Assembly (NCBI GenBank): GCA_902615025.1
Contig: CACMNV010000005.1
Span: forward strand, 34,283 to 98,282
DNA length: 64,000 bases
Direction of reading: 5' to 3'
Source of the DNA: an uncultured SAR116 cluster alpha proteobacterium
GTDB taxonomy: Bacteria > Pseudomonadota > Alphaproteobacteria > Puniceispirillales > Marisalimonadaceae
Shown piece by piece: positions 33,069 to 44,461 of the stretch (its first letter is position 1; each line of letters starts with the position of its first letter). The position numbers and the translations under genes are program-made. Below the pieces are notes generated by a model, which worked only from the letters and a program-made list of their open reading frames with translations, was not told the origin of the DNA and searched no databases.

Positions 33069-33843
33069 AAAACCCTGGTTTATGATTTAATGTCCATATT
33101 GCAGATCTAATTGCACCTTTTGCAAAAATTGATCTATCATTAGCTATATGATTAATTTCTAATCTTTCATCCCCATTAAAATATTTTATTGAATGTTCTC
33201 CAACAACGTTGCCTCCACGTACAACAGAGAAACCTATTTCATCTTTTTTTCTTTTTCCAATTATGCCTTCACGAGACAATTGTTTTATATCATCTAAATT
33301 TTTGCCTCTAGCTGTAGCTGCTGCTGAACCTAAAAGAAGCGCAGTACCTGATGGTGAGTCTACTTTTTTATTATGGTGGGCTTCAAAAATTTCAATTTCC
33401 CAATCAGGCCCTAAATTTTTAGTTGTATCATTTATTAGCTTTTTCATTATTGTTATTCCAACTGAAAAATTTGCCGAATATACTATTGGTATTTTATTAG
33501 AAAATGATTTAATTTTATCGAATTGCTCATTACTAAATCCTGTTGTCCCGATAACAATTGGAATTCCATAAGTTGCTGCTTTTTCAACATGCAAAATAGA
33601 GGCTTCTGGGACAGTAAAATCAATTATTACATCAGTGTCTTCAAAAATACTCGAAAGATTATCAGTCAATATTTTATCTATAGGATTATGTCCTACTAAT
33701 GTACCTAAATCTAACCCTTTTTCTTTTTCATTTGGAAGACAATAAGAATTAGCCAACTCTAAGTTTTCATTTTCAATAATCTCTTTTATAAGAGTTTTAC
33801 CCATTCTGCCATTTCCACCTGGTATTGAGATTTTTGCAGACAT
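33043..33843 (-). CDS. dapB: 4-hydroxy-tetrahydrodipicolinate reductase
   Basis: IPGGNGRMGKTLIKEI, EAHHNKKVDSPSGTAL motifs. Confidence 0.97.
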   Translation of the reverse strand: MSAKISIPGGNGRMGKTLIKEIIENENLELANSYCLPNEKEKGLDLGTLVGHNPIDKILTDNLSSIFEDTDVIIDFTVPEASILHVEKAATYGIPIVIGTTGFSNEQFDKIKSFSNKIPIVYSANFSVGITIMKKLINDTTKNLGPDWEIEIFEAHHNKKVDSPSGTALLLGSAAATARGKNLDDIKQLSREGIIGKRKKDEIGFSVVRGGNVVGEHSIKYFNGDERLEINHIANDRSIFAKGAIRSAIWTLNHKPGFFTLDHVIK

Positions 33844-33853
33844 AAATTCCCTT

Positions 33854-34954
33854 TTAAAATGTAATTCTATTAAATTTAGTGGTTTTTGGTATATTTTTCT
33901 CAGATCCTAAATTTATAAATTCTTTTATTAAATCTTGTTGTTTTTTTGATATATTTACGGGAGTTTCTAATACAATTTCTACATATTGGTCACCATTAGA
34001 GCCACCTCTTAACGAAGGCATTCCTTTACCTTTCATTCTTAATCTAGTCCCAGTTTGAGTGCCAGAAGCAATTGATAGCTTAGCTTTTTTTCCATCTATG
34101 CATGGTACAAAAATTTCACATCCTAAAATTGCATCTAATGTTGAAACTGGAACTTGTATAAAAATATCTCTACCATCTCTCTCAAAAAATTTATGTGTTT
34201 TGACATCTATAAATATATACAAATCACCTGGATCAGCACCTCTTTGTCCAGCTTCACCCTCACCTGCTAATCTTATTCTTGTTCCATTGTCAACTCCAGA
34301 TGGAACATTCACTGATAATTTTTTGTTTTTATTTATTCTTCCTTGACCTCTACATCTTGAACAGGGGTTGCTAATAATTTCTCCAACACCTGAGCATTTT
34401 GGACAAGTTCTTTCTATAGTAAAAAAACCTTGTTGAGCCCTAACTTTCCCATATCCACCACATTGATTACATGTTTCAGGCCTAGAACCTTTGCTAGCTC
34501 CAGAACCATCACAAGCGTCACATTGAGCAGGTAAATTTAATGAAATCTCAACTTGGTCACCTTTAAAAGCTTGTTCAAGTGATACAGAAAGATCATATCT
34601 GAGATCAGATCCAGAAGAAGGTCCTTGTTTATTTTGCTCCCTTCCCATTCCAAACATGTCTTCAAAAATATCAGAAAAGCCGCCTGAAAAGCCGCCGAAA
34701 CCTTGACTTTGACCTTGGCCAGCATTTGAACTAGTAAATGCAGAATGTCCAAATTGGTCATAAGCAGATCTTTTTTGACTATCTTTTAAAACATCGTAAG
34801 CTTCACTGACTTCCTTAAATTTATTTTCAGCTGCTTTATCATCTGGATTTCTATCAGGATGATATTTCATAGCTAGTTTTCTATAAGCTGATTTTATTTC
34901 TGAGTCAGATGCACTTTTAGAAACATTTAGAATATCATAATAATCTTTTGACAT
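33854..34954 (-). CDS. dnaJ: chaperone DnaJ
   Basis: J domain (YYDILNVSKSASDSEIKSAYRKLAMKYHPDRNP), four CxxCxGxG-type repeats. Confidence 0.98.
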   Translation of the reverse strand: MSKDYYDILNVSKSASDSEIKSAYRKLAMKYHPDRNPDDKAAENKFKEVSEAYDVLKDSQKRSAYDQFGHSAFTSSNAGQGQSQGFGGFSGGFSDIFEDMFGMGREQNKQGPSSGSDLRYDLSVSLEQAFKGDQVEISLNLPAQCDACDGSGASKGSRPETCNQCGGYGKVRAQQGFFTIERTCPKCSGVGEIISNPCSRCRGQGRINKNKKLSVNVPSGVDNGTRIRLAGEGEAGQRGADPGDLYIFIDVKTHKFFERDGRDIFIQVPVSTLDAILGCEIFVPCIDGKKAKLSIASGTQTGTRLRMKGKGMPSLRGGSNGDQYVEIVLETPVNISKKQQDLIKEFINLGSEKNIPKTTKFNRITF

Positions 34955-34968
34955 TATTTAATATAAGT

Positions 34969-36900
34969 CTAAGAAGCGTTTTTCTTATCGTCTTCAGGTT
35001 TTATCTCTTCAAAATCTGCATCAACAACGTCTTCATTTTTTTTGTCATCTTTATTAACTTCTTCACTTGAATTAGAAACATCTTTCTCAGGAGTATTTTC
35101 ACTATTTTTATAAGCAACTTCCCCTAATTTCATCAGTGCATTCGATAAATCGGATGTCTTCGTTTTAATGTCTTCAACATTTTCACCCTCTAATGCTGAC
35201 TTAAGTTCTGCTAAAGAGTCTTCCACATCTTTTTTCATTTTTTCATCAGCTTTATCACCTAGATCAGTTAAAGTTTTTTCTGCACTATGTATTAAAGATT
35301 CAGCTTGATTTTTAGCTTCAACAGCTTCTTTTTTTAATTTATCTTGTTCAGAATTATCTTCACCTTCCTTGACCATTCTTTCAATTTCAGAATCGTCCAA
35401 TCCACCTGAAGCTTGTATAGTAATATTATGAACTTTACCCGTGGCTTTATCTTGTGCACTTACGTTTACTATTCCATTAGCATCGATATCAAAAGTTACT
35501 TCAATTTGAGGAACTCCTCTAGGTGCCGGAGCTATACCTTCTAAGTTAAATTCTCCAAGAAGTTTATTATCAACAGCCATTTGTCTTTCACCTTGAGACA
35601 CTTTTATAGTAACAGCAGACTGATTATCATCAGCAGTAGAGAAAGTTTGTGACTTTTTTGTAGGTATAGTTGTGTTTCTTTCAATTAATTTTGTAAAGAC
35701 ACCGCCTAAAGTTTCAATTCCAAGAGAAAGAGGGGTTACATCTAAAAGTAAAACATCTTTAACATCACCTGTTAATACACCACCTTGAATTGCCGCTCCA
35801 GAAGCAACAACTTCATCTGGATTGACTCCTCGATGAGGTTCAGCTTTAAAGAAATCAGTAACTGTTTTTATGATTTTTGGCATTCTAGTCATCCCACCAA
35901 CAAGAATTACTTCGTCTATGTCACCTGCATTTAAACCCGCATCTTTAAGAGCTTCTTTACAAGGATTTATACTTTTTGTTACTAAATCGTCCACTAAATT
36001 TTCTAATTGAGATCTTGTTATTTTTAAATTTAAGTGTTTCGGGCCTGAAGCATCTGCAGTAATAAATGGTAAATTGACTTCAGTTTGAGCCGAGCTAGAT
36101 AATTCAATTTTTGCCTTTTCTGCAGCCTCTTTCATTCTTTGAAGAGCTAATTTATCATCACGAAGATCTATACCTGCATCTTTTTTAAATTCATCTGCTA
36201 AATAATCAATTATTCTCTGGTCAAAGTCTTCACCACCCAAAAATGTATCACCATTTGTCGACTTTACTTCAAAAACACCGTCACCAACTTCTAGGATGGA
36301 GACATCAAAAGTTCCTCCACCTAGGTCATAAACTGCTATAGTACCACTTTCTTTTTTATCCAGTCCATAAGCTAATGCTGCGGCTGTTGGTTCATTTATG
36401 ATTCTAAGAACTTCTAACCCAGCTATTTTACCAGCATCTTTAGTAGCTTGCCTTTGAGCATCATTAAAGTAAGCTGGCACAGTAATTACAGCCTTATCAA
36501 CAGTTTCTCCCAAATACGCTTCAGCATCTTCTTTTAATTTGCGAAGTATAAAACTAGATATCTCTGATGGAGCATACTCTTGCCCTTTTACATTTACCCA
36601 AGCATCGCCGTTTTTTGCGGATACAATCTTGTAAGGTACTAATTTTGAAAACTTTTTTGAAGCTTCGCCATCAAATCTTCTACCTATGAGCCTTTTAATT
36701 GCAAAAAGCGTATTTTCAGGGTTTGTTACAGCTTGCCTTTTTGCAGATTGCCCAACTAATTTTTCATCTTCAGTAAATGCTACCATCGATGGTGTGGTTC
36801 TAGCACCTTCACTATTTTCAATAATTTTTGGATTTTTTCCATCCATGACTGAAACACATGAATTTGTAGTACCTAAGTCAATGCCAATAACCTTAGACAT
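34969..36900 (-). CDS. dnaK: chaperone DnaK (Hsp70)
   Basis: [43 protein letters not shown]. Confidence 0.99.
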   Translation of the reverse strand: MSKVIGIDLGTTNSCVSVMDGKNPKIIENSEGARTTPSMVAFTEDEKLVGQSAKRQAVTNPENTLFAIKRLIGRRFDGEASKKFSKLVPYKIVSAKNGDAWVNVKGQEYAPSEISSFILRKLKEDAEAYLGETVDKAVITVPAYFNDAQRQATKDAGKIAGLEVLRIINEPTAAALAYGLDKKESGTIAVYDLGGGTFDVSILEVGDGVFEVKSTNGDTFLGGEDFDQRIIDYLADEFKKDAGIDLRDDKLALQRMKEAAEKAKIELSSSAQTEVNLPFITADASGPKHLNLKITRSQLENLVDDLVTKSINPCKEALKDAGLNAGDIDEVILVGGMTRMPKIIKTVTDFFKAEPHRGVNPDEVVASGAAIQGGVLTGDVKDVLLLDVTPLSLGIETLGGVFTKLIERNTTIPTKKSQTFSTADDNQSAVTIKVSQGERQMAVDNKLLGEFNLEGIAPAPRGVPQIEVTFDIDANGIVNVSAQDKATGKVHNITIQASGGLDDSEIERMVKEGEDNSEQDKLKKEAVEAKNQAESLIHSAEKTLTDLGDKADEKMKKDVEDSLAELKSALEGENVEDIKTKTSDLSNALMKLGEVAYKNSENTPEKDVSNSSEEVNKDDKKNEDVVDADFEEIKPEDDKKNAS

Positions 36901-36990
36901 AAATGATTCCCCCTGAACTTTATAAAATAAATTTAATTACTAATCAGATATATGGGTTAAGTAACTGAATATACAAGATTAAAATATAAT

Positions 36991-37659
36991 TTATTCATCT
37001 TTTTCTTCTTTTTTTTCTTTTTTTTCATTTTCATCCATTTCACCTTTTGACACACCCACCATTGCAGGCCTAATAAGACGATCATGCAAGACATAACCAG
37101 GTTGGATCACCTCTATGATTGATCCTTCTTCATAATCAACAGATGGTGCTTCAAACATCGCTTGATGAAAATTATAATCAAATTTTTCGTGAAGTGGTTC
37201 TATTTTTTTAATTTGATTTTTGTCTAATAAAGATTTCATTTCTTTTAGTACTATTTCAATACCATCAATCAAATTTTTGACGCCTGTTTCAGACTGGTTT
37301 TCAGATGTAGATGATTTAACAGCACGTTCCATATTATCAACAACGTTAAGAAAATCCCTTAATAGGCTGATATGGCCGTATTTTTTTATCTGTTCAATTT
37401 CTTTGTTAGTTCTTTTTCGAAGATTTTCATTCTCAGCAAGTGAACGTAATAATTGATCTTTTAAATCTTTGATTTTATCTTGAGAATCACTTTCATCATT
37501 ATCTAAATTTTCTTTATTATTTAAACTATCTTTCTCGTCAATAGAATTACTATCATTACTTTGACTATCATCATTATTAAGTGAATTGATACTTTTATCT
37601 TCCTCTTGATTATTAACATTCTCATTTTTATCTGTATGTTTGTTCTTGTTCATATTCAT
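36991..37659 (-). CDS. grpE: nucleotide exchange factor GrpE
   Basis: 222 aa; acidic N-terminus, HEKFDYNFHQAMFE..., VIQPGYVLHDRLIRPAMVGVSKG. Confidence 0.96.
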   Translation of the reverse strand: MNMNKNKHTDKNENVNNQEEDKSINSLNNDDSQSNDSNSIDEKDSLNNKENLDNDESDSQDKIKDLKDQLLRSLAENENLRKRTNKEIEQIKKYGHISLLRDFLNVVDNMERAVKSSTSENQSETGVKNLIDGIEIVLKEMKSLLDKNQIKKIEPLHEKFDYNFHQAMFEAPSVDYEEGSIIEVIQPGYVLHDRLIRPAMVGVSKGEMDENEKKEKKEEKDE

Positions 37660-37741
37660 ACATCACCTCTTGCTTAATGATATTTATTTAGTAATGTTGT
37701 ATAAATATTCAACAAAAAACTTTTATATTAAAAATTATTTT

Positions 37742-38464
37742 ATGAATTTAAAAAGAATATCTAGAAAAAGAACTGAGTTAAGGGAAATTCATTTTGAAAA
37801 TAAATTTCTAGCTTATGCCGAGGGATCTTGTTTAGTTAAGTTTGGAAATACTCACGTAATTTGTACAGCTTCTATTGAAGAGAGAGTTCCGATATGGCTT
37901 AGAGGAAAACAAAAAGGATGGATCACGGCAGAATATGGAATGATACCTAGAGCAACACATTCTAGAGTCGATCGTGATATTTCCAAAGGGAAAATCTCTG
38001 GAAGAAGTCAAGAAATTCAGAGATTAATTGGAAGATCTCTCAGATCTGCAATTAACTTAAACGAATTAGGGGAAAGACAAATAAAGATTGATTGTGATGT
38101 AATTCAAGCTGATGGAGGCACACGAACTGCTTCAATTTCAGGTTCTTGGATAGCTTTACATGATGCAATTAAATACTTAATGTCTGAAGGAAAAATAACG
38201 AAAAACCCTATTAAAAATCAAATTGCTGCTATTTCATGTGGAATTATTAATGAAGAGATATTTATAGACTTAGATTATAATGAAGATTCAAATGCTACTG
38301 TTGATGCAAATTTTGTACTTACAGACAATAAAGAAATTATAGAAATTCAATCTAGCTCTGAACAAAAACCTATATCAAAATCTAGTTTTTTAAACATGTA
38401 TGAATTGGTTGAAAATAATATTGATATAGTTTTTAAAAAACAAAGGGATATTCTATCTTTATGA
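37742..38464 (+). CDS. rph: ribonuclease PH
   Basis: KRISRKRTELREIHFE..., GWITAEYGMIPRATHSR, RQIKIDCDVIQADGGTRTASI; the ATG at 37742 is preferred over the track start at 37640. Confidence 0.97.
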   Translation: MNLKRISRKRTELREIHFENKFLAYAEGSCLVKFGNTHVICTASIEERVPIWLRGKQKGWITAEYGMIPRATHSRVDRDISKGKISGRSQEIQRLIGRSLRSAINLNELGERQIKIDCDVIQADGGTRTASISGSWIALHDAIKYLMSEGKITKNPIKNQIAAISCGIINEEIFIDLDYNEDSNATVDANFVLTDNKEIIEIQSSSEQKPISKSSFLNMYELVENNIDIVFKKQRDILSL

Positions 38465-39066
38465 GAGAATTTATCGATAATAAATTAGTTATAGCCTCAA
38501 ATAACGATGGAAAAATCTTAGAACTTCAAGAAATATTGAAAGTATTTGATATTCATATTTTATCTAATAGAGATTTTAATATTACTGAACCAGTTGAAGA
38601 TGGTAAAACATTTAAAGAAAATGCTTATATAAAATCCTTTAATACAGCTTCAAAAACTAAATTAGTCTCTTTGTCAGATGATAGTGGAATAAGTTTTAGA
38701 GCGTTAAATAATAGGCCAGGTGTACACTCAGCTAGATACGCAGGTGAAAAAAAAGACTTTGCTTTAGCAATGAAAAAATTGAATAAAGAACTCGAATTTA
38801 AAAATGATAAATCTTGTAAATTTACTTGTGCACTAAGTTTATGTTGGCCTGATGGCTATAATATAACAGTTCAAGGAGAAATATGTGGTGAATTTTCATG
38901 GCCTCCGAGTGGTAAAAATGGATTTGGGTATGACCCAGTTTTTTATTATCCCAAGTTGAAACAAACTTTTGGTGAATTAGATCCAACTATAAAACATGAA
39001 ATAAGTCATAGAAATTTAGCTTTTAAAAAACTTAAAACTGAAATTAAAAAAATTGTCCATGAATAA
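38461..39066 (+). CDS. rdgB: XTP/dITP diphosphatase (RdgB/HAM1)
   Basis: VIASNNDGKILELQEIL, LSDDSGISF, NGFGYDPVFYYP. Confidence 0.96.
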   Translation: MREFIDNKLVIASNNDGKILELQEILKVFDIHILSNRDFNITEPVEDGKTFKENAYIKSFNTASKTKLVSLSDDSGISFRALNNRPGVHSARYAGEKKDFALAMKKLNKELEFKNDKSCKFTCALSLCWPDGYNITVQGEICGEFSWPPSGKNGFGYDPVFYYPKLKQTFGELDPTIKHEISHRNLAFKKLKTEIKKIVHE

Positions 39067-40225
39067 ACTGGGCATTTATATTCATTGGCCTTATTGTATT
39101 TCAAAATGTCCATACTGTGATTTCAATTCTCATAAAATAAAAAATTACGATCAGAATGATTGGTTATCAGCTTATGAAAATCAAATTAAATATTTTAAAA
39201 AGTATTTAGTATCTCAGAACTTTAAAAAAGTTAAATTAAGTTCAATTTTTTTTGGTGGAGGAACACCCTCTTTAATGCCTCCAAAACTAGTGGAAAAAAT
39301 TTTATTATTTATAAATAAACTTTTTAATTTTGATAAAAATATTGAAATAACATTAGAATCGAATCCAACAAACTTAGAATTAAACAAAATTAGTGATTTT
39401 AAATCAGCCGGAGTTAATAGAGTCTCTTTAGGAATTCAAGGTTTAAATGATACTGATTTAAAATATTTAGGTCGTCTACATAATGCTTCAGAAACATTTG
39501 TTGTTCTCGATCTGATGCAAAAAATAATAGACAATATATCTGTAGATTTGATTTATGCTCTTTCTTGTCAAAATTTAGAAATATGGAACCATGAATTACA
39601 AAATTTTTTAAAAAACTTTTCTATTAAACATTTATCTGCATATCAACTTGTTATAGAAAAAGGTACTAAATTTTATCATTTATTTAATAAAGGACAACTT
39701 AAAACAGTTTCAGATGATCTTTATAAAGAATTTTATTTTAGTACAAAAAATATCTTAAAAGATAACAAATTTGATCAATATGAAATTTCAAATTTTTCAA
39801 AACCTAATTTTTTTTCTAAACACAACATAATTTATTGGAAATCATATAATTGGATTGGGGTCGGTCCTGGTGCCATTAGTAGAATTTGGAATAACAAAAA
39901 AGAAAGAATAGAATTTGAAAATTTTAAAAAACCTGAAACCTGGTTAAAAAATTGCTTACAAAAAAAAATAAATTTAAAAAACATTTTAACAATTAACTTT
40001 GACTCTTCTGAACAAGAAATTCTGATGATGGGATTAAGACTTAATGAGGGTGTTGATCTAAATAAGCTTAAAAACAGAACATTTTTAAATAATACTGAAT
40101 TATTACACCTCCAAAAACAACGTATTCTAAATATTAGAGAAAATAAATTAATGATAAATGAAAACTATTTTAATGTTCATGACTATATCGTTAGAAAAAT
40201 CATAGACAACTATTTATCTTCTTAA
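39053..40225 (+). CDS. hemW: radical SAM HemW family (coproporphyrinogen III oxidase-like)
   Basis: YIHWPYCISKCPYCDFNSH, FFGGGTPSLMPP; synteny rph-rdgB-hemW. A likely start is the ATG at 39059. Confidence 0.94.
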   Translation: MSMNKLGIYIHWPYCISKCPYCDFNSHKIKNYDQNDWLSAYENQIKYFKKYLVSQNFKKVKLSSIFFGGGTPSLMPPKLVEKILLFINKLFNFDKNIEITLESNPTNLELNKISDFKSAGVNRVSLGIQGLNDTDLKYLGRLHNASETFVVLDLMQKIIDNISVDLIYALSCQNLEIWNHELQNFLKNFSIKHLSAYQLVIEKGTKFYHLFNKGQLKTVSDDLYKEFYFSTKNILKDNKFDQYEISNFSKPNFFSKHNIIYWKSYNWIGVGPGAISRIWNNKKERIEFENFKKPETWLKNCLQKKINLKNILTINFDSSEQEILMMGLRLNEGVDLNKLKNRTFLNNTELLHLQKQRILNIRENKLMINENYFNVHDYIVRKIIDNYLSS

Positions 40226-41657
40226 TCGTCCCACTTTTATTAATTTTGTAAATATTTACAGGTCTTAAAACATTTCCATTAGCTTTAAATATAAACTTAT
40301 TACCTAAAATAGAAAATTTATTTCTTCCATTTTCTAATTGATCCTCAAATTTGGTATTTTGAGATGCAACCCAAATACTTATTTTTGAAATATAATATCC
40401 TAATCTCATTAAATAGTCAGTTTCAGATTTTGACCATACTAATTTCCATAACTTATTAAATTCTTTTATATTTGTTTCTGATATAAAAGGGAATTTTGCA
40501 TTTATAAGAGAATGTTCTTTTAATAATGTTTTATCATTCAATACTGATGTAGTAAATAATTCCGTTTTTAATAAATCAACATCATAATATGTTAAAATAG
40601 GAGCTAACCCTAAAATAAAATTTCTATTTCCAATCAAAATTATAAAATCATATTCGTTATTAGATAATAAATCTTTATTGTTACTTTCATCATAATTTAA
40701 AAAAATACTAATCTTATTTCTAAGATTTTCTTTATTTTTAAAAGTTTGAGAATTAATGAAAATTTTATTTTTTATTAAATTTTTTATTTCTGAATTCTCA
40801 ACTTTGTTATAAATTTTACGTCCATAATCATTATCTACACTAATAAAACCAATTTTTTCTTTTTTACATTTAATTGCAAAATCAATTATTTTATTTATTT
40901 GATCAAAAGGTGAAAAACCTGATACCCAAATGCCCTTTTCAGATAGAGAACTGTCATTCGTAAAACTAAACACGGGTATTTTAAACTTATTTATAACTGA
41001 TTTTATTTTGATTAAATTTTCCCTTAACAAAGGTCCAATAAGTAGTCTTGGATTTAATTTTTCTATTACTAATTCAAGATCTTTAGAATTAAAGTCTTCC
41101 CCCGTATTATAATATACAAATTTTATACTATTATTTTTACTTTGAAGTACTGCAAGATCTACAGCTTGTCTAATTTTTTCTCCAATGGATCTAAATTTGT
41201 TTGAAAAGGGTAATAAAACTAAAATATTAATTTCTTCATTAATTTTATTTGAATCACTAGTTGAGTTATAAAAGTTTTCAAAATTATATTTTATTTTATG
41301 AGATGAATTTTTTATCTTTAAATGTTCCATTCCTGTTTTTGGGGCCTTGGATAACATTTTAAATGTTGCTTGAAGAGCTTTTTGTGCATAGTCAATTTTA
41401 TTTTCAACTTCTTTTCTTTGAATTCCCTCAAGATATCTTTCTTTTCTAAATTCAAAGACAACACTTTCACTAGGGTTACTTGCCATATACAAGTTTTCTA
41501 GTTTTTTCTTATTAATTTTATTTTCATTAAACTTTAATTCGTTGCTTTTAATTTCTGTAGAAGTACTATTATCTGAAAATTCATTTGAAATGTGAGATGA
41601 GCATGAAGATAACAATACAAAAGTATAAATTAAGATTTTAAAATTCATAAATATCAC
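40200..41657 (-). CDS. LppC/LpoA-like periplasmic-binding lipoprotein (penicillin-binding protein activator family)
   Basis: Lipobox (LLSSCSS), ABC periplasmic-binding-like fold (LVLLPFSNKFRSIGEKIRQAVDLAV); divergent from rsmI. Confidence 0.82.
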   Translation of the reverse strand: MIFMNFKILIYTFVLLSSCSSHISNEFSDNSTSTEIKSNELKFNENKINKKKLENLYMASNPSESVVFEFRKERYLEGIQRKEVENKIDYAQKALQATFKMLSKAPKTGMEHLKIKNSSHKIKYNFENFYNSTSDSNKINEEINILVLLPFSNKFRSIGEKIRQAVDLAVLQSKNNSIKFVYYNTGEDFNSKDLELVIEKLNPRLLIGPLLRENLIKIKSVINKFKIPVFSFTNDSSLSEKGIWVSGFSPFDQINKIIDFAIKCKKEKIGFISVDNDYGRKIYNKVENSEIKNLIKNKIFINSQTFKNKENLRNKISIFLNYDESNNKDLLSNNEYDFIILIGNRNFILGLAPILTYYDVDLLKTELFTTSVLNDKTLLKEHSLINAKFPFISETNIKEFNKLWKLVWSKSETDYLMRLGYYISKISIWVASQNTKFEDQLENGRNKFSILGNKFIFKANGNVLRPVNIYKINKSGTIKKINSCL

Positions 41658-41696
41658 AATAATTAGTACATTAGTTTAGTTAAAAAATAATACAAA

Positions 41697-42566
41697 GTGG
41701 AACAAATTTCAAAAACATTAAATAAAATTAAAGCTGAAAATAATATTTTATATATAATTGCAACACCTATTGGTAATTTAGGTGACATTTCCTTAAGAGC
41801 TCTAAAAATATTATCATCTTTGGATATTATATTTTGTGAAGATACAAGAGTAACCGGAAAACTTTTAAAAAATTACGGCATAAAGCCTGCCAAATTAGAA
41901 GTTTATAATGATCACAGTAACCAAAAACATAGGAAAACAATTATTAATAAAATTAAAAATTTAAACATTAAGTTGGGATTAGTAAGTGATGCTGGAACAC
42001 CACTTATATCAGATCCTGGTTATAAATTAGTAAAAGAATGTATAAAAAATTCAATAAAGATTACACATGTACCAGGAGCTTCTTCTATTACTACTTCTTT
42101 GGTATTATCAGGATTACCTTCTCATAACTTTTTTTTTGGAGGATTTTTAGAGAAGAGTAAAATACAAAGAAAAAAACAACTTAAAAACGCATTAAATTTT
42201 AAATTTACCTCCTTATGGTTTGAAAGTCCAAATAGATTAATTGAAACTTTAAAATTAATGATCGAGCTCAATAATGAATCATCAATTTCCGTTTTGAGAG
42301 AATTAACTAAATTGAATGAAGAAATTATAAGTGGATCCCCATCCTTCGTATATGATCAAATAACTAAAAAAACAAAATTAAAAGGAGAAACCGTATTAGT
42401 TATAAATAACAACTATCAATCCCAATACTCAAATGATATGATTTTAGACTTAATTAAACAAGATTACTCTAGATTTTCAACAAAAGAATTAGCATTATAT
42501 ATTTCAAAAAAAACTGGATTGCCAAAAAAAACTATTTACAATAAAATTATTGAGTTAAAATCATAA
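41697..42566 (+). CDS. rsmI: 16S rRNA (cytidine(1402)-2'-O)-methyltransferase
   Basis: YIIATPIGNLGDISLRAL, CEDTRVTGKLL, SDAGTPLISDPGYKLV; GTG start. Confidence 0.97.
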   Translation: MEQISKTLNKIKAENNILYIIATPIGNLGDISLRALKILSSLDIIFCEDTRVTGKLLKNYGIKPAKLEVYNDHSNQKHRKTIINKIKNLNIKLGLVSDAGTPLISDPGYKLVKECIKNSIKITHVPGASSITTSLVLSGLPSHNFFFGGFLEKSKIQRKKQLKNALNFKFTSLWFESPNRLIETLKLMIELNNESSISVLRELTKLNEEIISGSPSFVYDQITKKTKLKGETVLVINNNYQSQYSNDMILDLIKQDYSRFSTKELALYISKKTGLPKKTIYNKIIELKS

Positions 42567-42576
42567 TATATACCTT

Positions 42577-43152
42577 ATGCGCTTATTTTTTTTGTTAATA
42601 ATTATTTTAAGTTTGCAATCATGTGCTGCACCTATAATTGGTGGGGTAAGTGCAATTGCATTTAGCTCTTCTGCTCAAGAAAAAGGTCTTGGTACCTCAA
42701 TAAAAGATAAGGTAATTTATGTTAAATTGAGAAATGCTATCTATGACTGGAATCCATCTGTTTCCGAAAATATATCCTTAAGTGTAGATAATGGTTCAAT
42801 TTTAGTAACAGGAAAAATAATAAATATTGATACGAAAGTTCAATTAACCAAAATTATCTGGGATATTAATGGCGTTAAGGAAGTTAATAATAAAGTTCAA
42901 ATTTCTGAAACAACTAATTTTAAAAATATAGCAAAAGATCTAGCGTCATTAGGGGAAATTAAAGCAAGACTAATGGCATCGACAAAGCTAAATAGTCTAA
43001 ATTTTTCAATTGATGTAGTTAACAACATTGCATACATTAGTGGTGTTGCATCTAGTGAAGAAGAGGTCTCTATTTTAACTCAAATTGCGCAAGAAGCTAG
43101 ATTTATTAAAGAAGTCCAAAATTTTGTAAAAGTAAATAAAGACAAAAGATGA
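42577..43152 (+). CDS. BON-domain lipoprotein (OsmY/DolP-like)
   Basis: Lipobox (LQSCAAP), two BON-like domains; between rsmI and gshB. Confidence 0.87.
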   Translation: MRLFFLLIIILSLQSCAAPIIGGVSAIAFSSSAQEKGLGTSIKDKVIYVKLRNAIYDWNPSVSENISLSVDNGSILVTGKIINIDTKVQLTKIIWDINGVKEVNNKVQISETTNFKNIAKDLASLGEIKARLMASTKLNSLNFSIDVVNNIAYISGVASSEEEVSILTQIAQEARFIKEVQNFVKVNKDKR

Positions 43153-44096
43153 GACAAAAGCTTAAGATTGCGCTTCAAATGGATCCTTTAGAAAAGCTTG
43201 ATCTAAAAGGAGATACAACTTTTATACTTGGGCTTGAAGCTATCAAAAGAGGCTTTGAATTATATTTTTATTCGCCATTTGACTTAATATACAAAAATGA
43301 CAAAGTTTATGCAAAAGCTAAATTTTTAGACCTTGCATTAAAAAATGGAAAAGAAACATTTAACTATGGTAAGGTAAAAATTCTGAAATTGTCTTCATTA
43401 GATGTTATTCTAATGAGACAAGACCCTCCATTTAATATGTCTTATATAACAGCAACTCACATATTAGAAAAAATTGCTTCACAAACTTTAATACTAAATA
43501 ATCCATTTCATGTTAGAAATGCCCCTGAGAAAATCTTTGTCACTGAGTTTTCAAAGTTTATGCCTGAAACACTTATTACACGAGAACCCTATGAAATAAT
43601 AAAATTTAAGAATAAAAATAAAAATATTATTATCAAACCACTTTACGGAAATGGTGGAGAAAGAGTATTTTATATTACAGAAAATGATACAAATTTTAAC
43701 GTAATAATAGAAAATTTTTTAAATTCGAATGAAGAACAATTTATTATACAAAGTTATATTCCAGAAGTTAAAAAAGGTGATAAGCGAATTATACTTATTG
43801 ATGGAGAGGTTGTAGGTGCAATAAATAGAATACCCGCAAAAAATGAAAATCGCTCAAATATGCATGTCGGAGGAAAACCAATTAAAACTTCATTAAACAA
43901 AAATGATAAATTAATTTGTGAAACAATTTCTCCTCATCTAAAGTCTAAAGGATTGTTTTTTGTTGGAATAGATGTAATAGGCAATTTTTTAACTGAAATT
44001 AATGTTACTTCACCTACTGGAATAAGGGAAATAAATCGGTTAAATAAAACCAATATTGAAAAAATTTTTTGGGATAAAGCTTTAAAAAAATTATAA
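43149..44096 (+). CDS. gshB: glutathione synthetase
   Basis: ALQMDPLEKLDLKGDTTFILGLEA, RQDPPFNMSYITATHIL, IIKPLYGNGGERVF. Confidence 0.97.
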   Translation: MRQKLKIALQMDPLEKLDLKGDTTFILGLEAIKRGFELYFYSPFDLIYKNDKVYAKAKFLDLALKNGKETFNYGKVKILKLSSLDVILMRQDPPFNMSYITATHILEKIASQTLILNNPFHVRNAPEKIFVTEFSKFMPETLITREPYEIIKFKNKNKNIIIKPLYGNGGERVFYITENDTNFNVIIENFLNSNEEQFIIQSYIPEVKKGDKRIILIDGEVVGAINRIPAKNENRSNMHVGGKPIKTSLNKNDKLICETISPHLKSKGLFFVGIDVIGNFLTEINVTSPTGIREINRLNKTNIEKIFWDKALKKL

Positions 44097-44110
44097 ATTA
44101 CAATTATTTA

Positions 44111-44461
44111 TTACATTTTTCCTAAATTTTTACCTGCTAACAAATGAAAATGTAAATGTGGAACTTCTTGATTTGCGTTTTTACCTGCATTAGATATCAA
44201 TCTATAGCCTGTATTTTCAAGATCATAATCTTTAACTAACTGATTAATTAACTTAAAGAAATAATAAATTTCATCTTTTGAAGCTCTGTTGAGAAAGTCA
44301 TCATATTTTACGTATTTACCTTTAGGAATAATCAATATATGAATTGGAGCTTGTGGCGCTATATCATGAAAAGCAATTGCATATTCGTTCTCCAAAATAA
44401 TATCCGTAGACATCTTTTTATTAAGTATTTTAGCAAATATATTATCGTCATTATACGCCAT
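44111..44461 (-). CDS. HIT family (HinT-like) protein
   Basis: VPHLHFHLLAG HIT motif; FAKIL N-terminus. Confidence 0.96.
   Translation of the reverse strand: MAYNDDNIFAKILNKKMSTDIILENEYAIAFHDIAPQAPIHILIIPKGKYVKYDDFLNRASKDEIYYFFKLINQLVKDYDLENTGYRLISNAGKNANQEVPHLHFHLLAGKNLGKM

Noticed and set aside
33209-33571. 120-aa plus-strand ORF opposite dapB
   Set aside because: Antisense shadow; dapB motifs are clear on the other strand.
37640-37741. N-terminal extension of rph in the ORF track
   Set aside because: Extension (MFLFIFIHHLL...) is not RNase PH-like and runs through the grpE-rph divergent promoter region; the ATG at 37742 fits.
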